23,427 nucleotides of DNA, from the NCBI GenBank assembly GCA_005877185.1, contig VBPQ01000043.1, forward strand, positions 1-23,427. The letters run 5' to 3'. The first letter of the stretch is position 1; the number at the start of each line of letters is the position of its first letter. The position numbers and the translations under genes were made by a program. Origin of the DNA: Nitrososphaerota archaeon. Lineage in GTDB: Archaea; Thermoproteota; Nitrososphaeria; Nitrososphaerales; Gagatemarchaeaceae. This document shows positions 23,142 through 23,427 of the stretch, piece after piece. Below the pieces are notes generated by a model. The model did no database searches and was not told where the DNA came from. It saw nothing but the letters and a program-made list of their open reading frames with translations.

Positions 23142-23335
23142 AAGTCGATTCGGGAGAAGGCCTGCGACTCGTCCGGATTATCGCAGCCAATCTTCCTCTC
23201 CTACCGAGTTTCACAAGAGTCTTTCGATGTCGTGCGGCTGCAGGCAATCCGGGCGCAGATGAGAGACACTTCGGAGGTCGAGAACGAGATTCCGCCGCGG
23301 TTTGAAATCGGCGTTCCTAAGGGTTGGTGCTACTA

Positions 23336-23427
23336 CTAACTAGTACCCGACCAGACCTGCCCGATGTATGTTCCCATCGTCAGGCCCTGCTGATTGTAAA
23401 CTAGGCCCTGAAGCGCTATCGTCCCCT
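23336..23427 (-). CDS. C-terminal end of an unidentified protein (truncated by the window)
   Basis: On the minus strand one frame is open from the window edge to a TAG at 23338-23336. It ends in GTIALQGLVYNQQGLTMGTY and IGQVWSGTS. The alternating hydrophobic and small residues look like beta strands of a secreted or surface protein. A second frame is also open over this short span, so the choice rests on residue composition only. Confidence 0.4.
   Translation of the reverse strand, partial: GTIALQGLVYNQQGLTMGTYIGQVWSGTS

Noticed and set aside
1..23427. CRISPR arrays, insertion sequences, integrases, rRNA genes or an obvious defence island
   Set aside because: I saw no regularly spaced direct repeats, transposase motifs, Cas-like proteins or rRNA sequence anywhere in the window.

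Overview
This window reads as archaeal chromosome. The strongest marker is a single unsplit gene for the RNA polymerase largest subunit: A' and A'' lie in one 1261-residue frame at 16229-20014. It sits in the order rpoH - rpoB - rpoA - rpl30e - nusA - rps12 - rps7. An unsplit rpoA is typical of Thaumarchaeota/Nitrososphaeria and relatives such as Aigarchaeota, whereas most other archaea split it. Archaeal-type rpoH, NusA and L30e, TATA-like boxes about 25-30 bases before starts, and a tRNA with noncanonical bulge-helix-bulge introns agree with this. The DNA is GC-rich and rich in G/C third positions. No ammonia-oxidation gene is present, so lifestyle cannot be judged.

Layout. 1-2.3 kb: a partial gene, a small coiled-coil-like protein, a membrane-anchored His-rich protein (minus), and a DUF1905/OmdA-type gene broken by a one-base phase change. 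2.27-2.6 kb: a 17-bp palindrome and a minus-strand tRNA-Leu(UAG) whose 142-bp gene appears to hold three short introns in the D-loop, the anticodon stem and the variable arm. 2.7-6.4 kb: an MFS transporter (minus), then an APC permease overlapping a tandem universal-stress-domain protein, probably a transporter with its cytosolic regulator. 6.3-8.7 kb: a YyaL/SSP411-type thioredoxin-domain protein followed by a 100-residue unknown (minus). 8.85-10.3 kb: a DHA2-type drug exporter whose divergent promoter region holds two inverted repeats. 10.5-11.4 kb: a branched-chain aminotransferase. 11.5-12.3 kb: an unknown minus-strand protein.

12.3-21.9 kb is the transcription/translation block. It is preceded by an 88-base foldable intergenic element followed by ACA. 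Genes from rpoH to rps7 run head to tail with gaps of 2-7 bases, apart from a 37-base gap before rps12 that carries a TATA-like box. NusA has no ATG/GTG/TTG at the expected position; an ACG lies there behind a good ribosome binding site. After rps7 the usual elongation-factor genes are absent: a convergent alpha/beta hydrolase follows. It shares a palindromic TATA region with a divergent 56-residue membrane protein. A 68-residue two-helix membrane protein and a partial minus-strand gene end the window.

No CRISPR array, rRNA, insertion sequence or integrase was seen. Most long antisense frames over rpoB, rpoA and the transporters are GC-driven shadows. All functional calls are by reading motifs; no searches were run.
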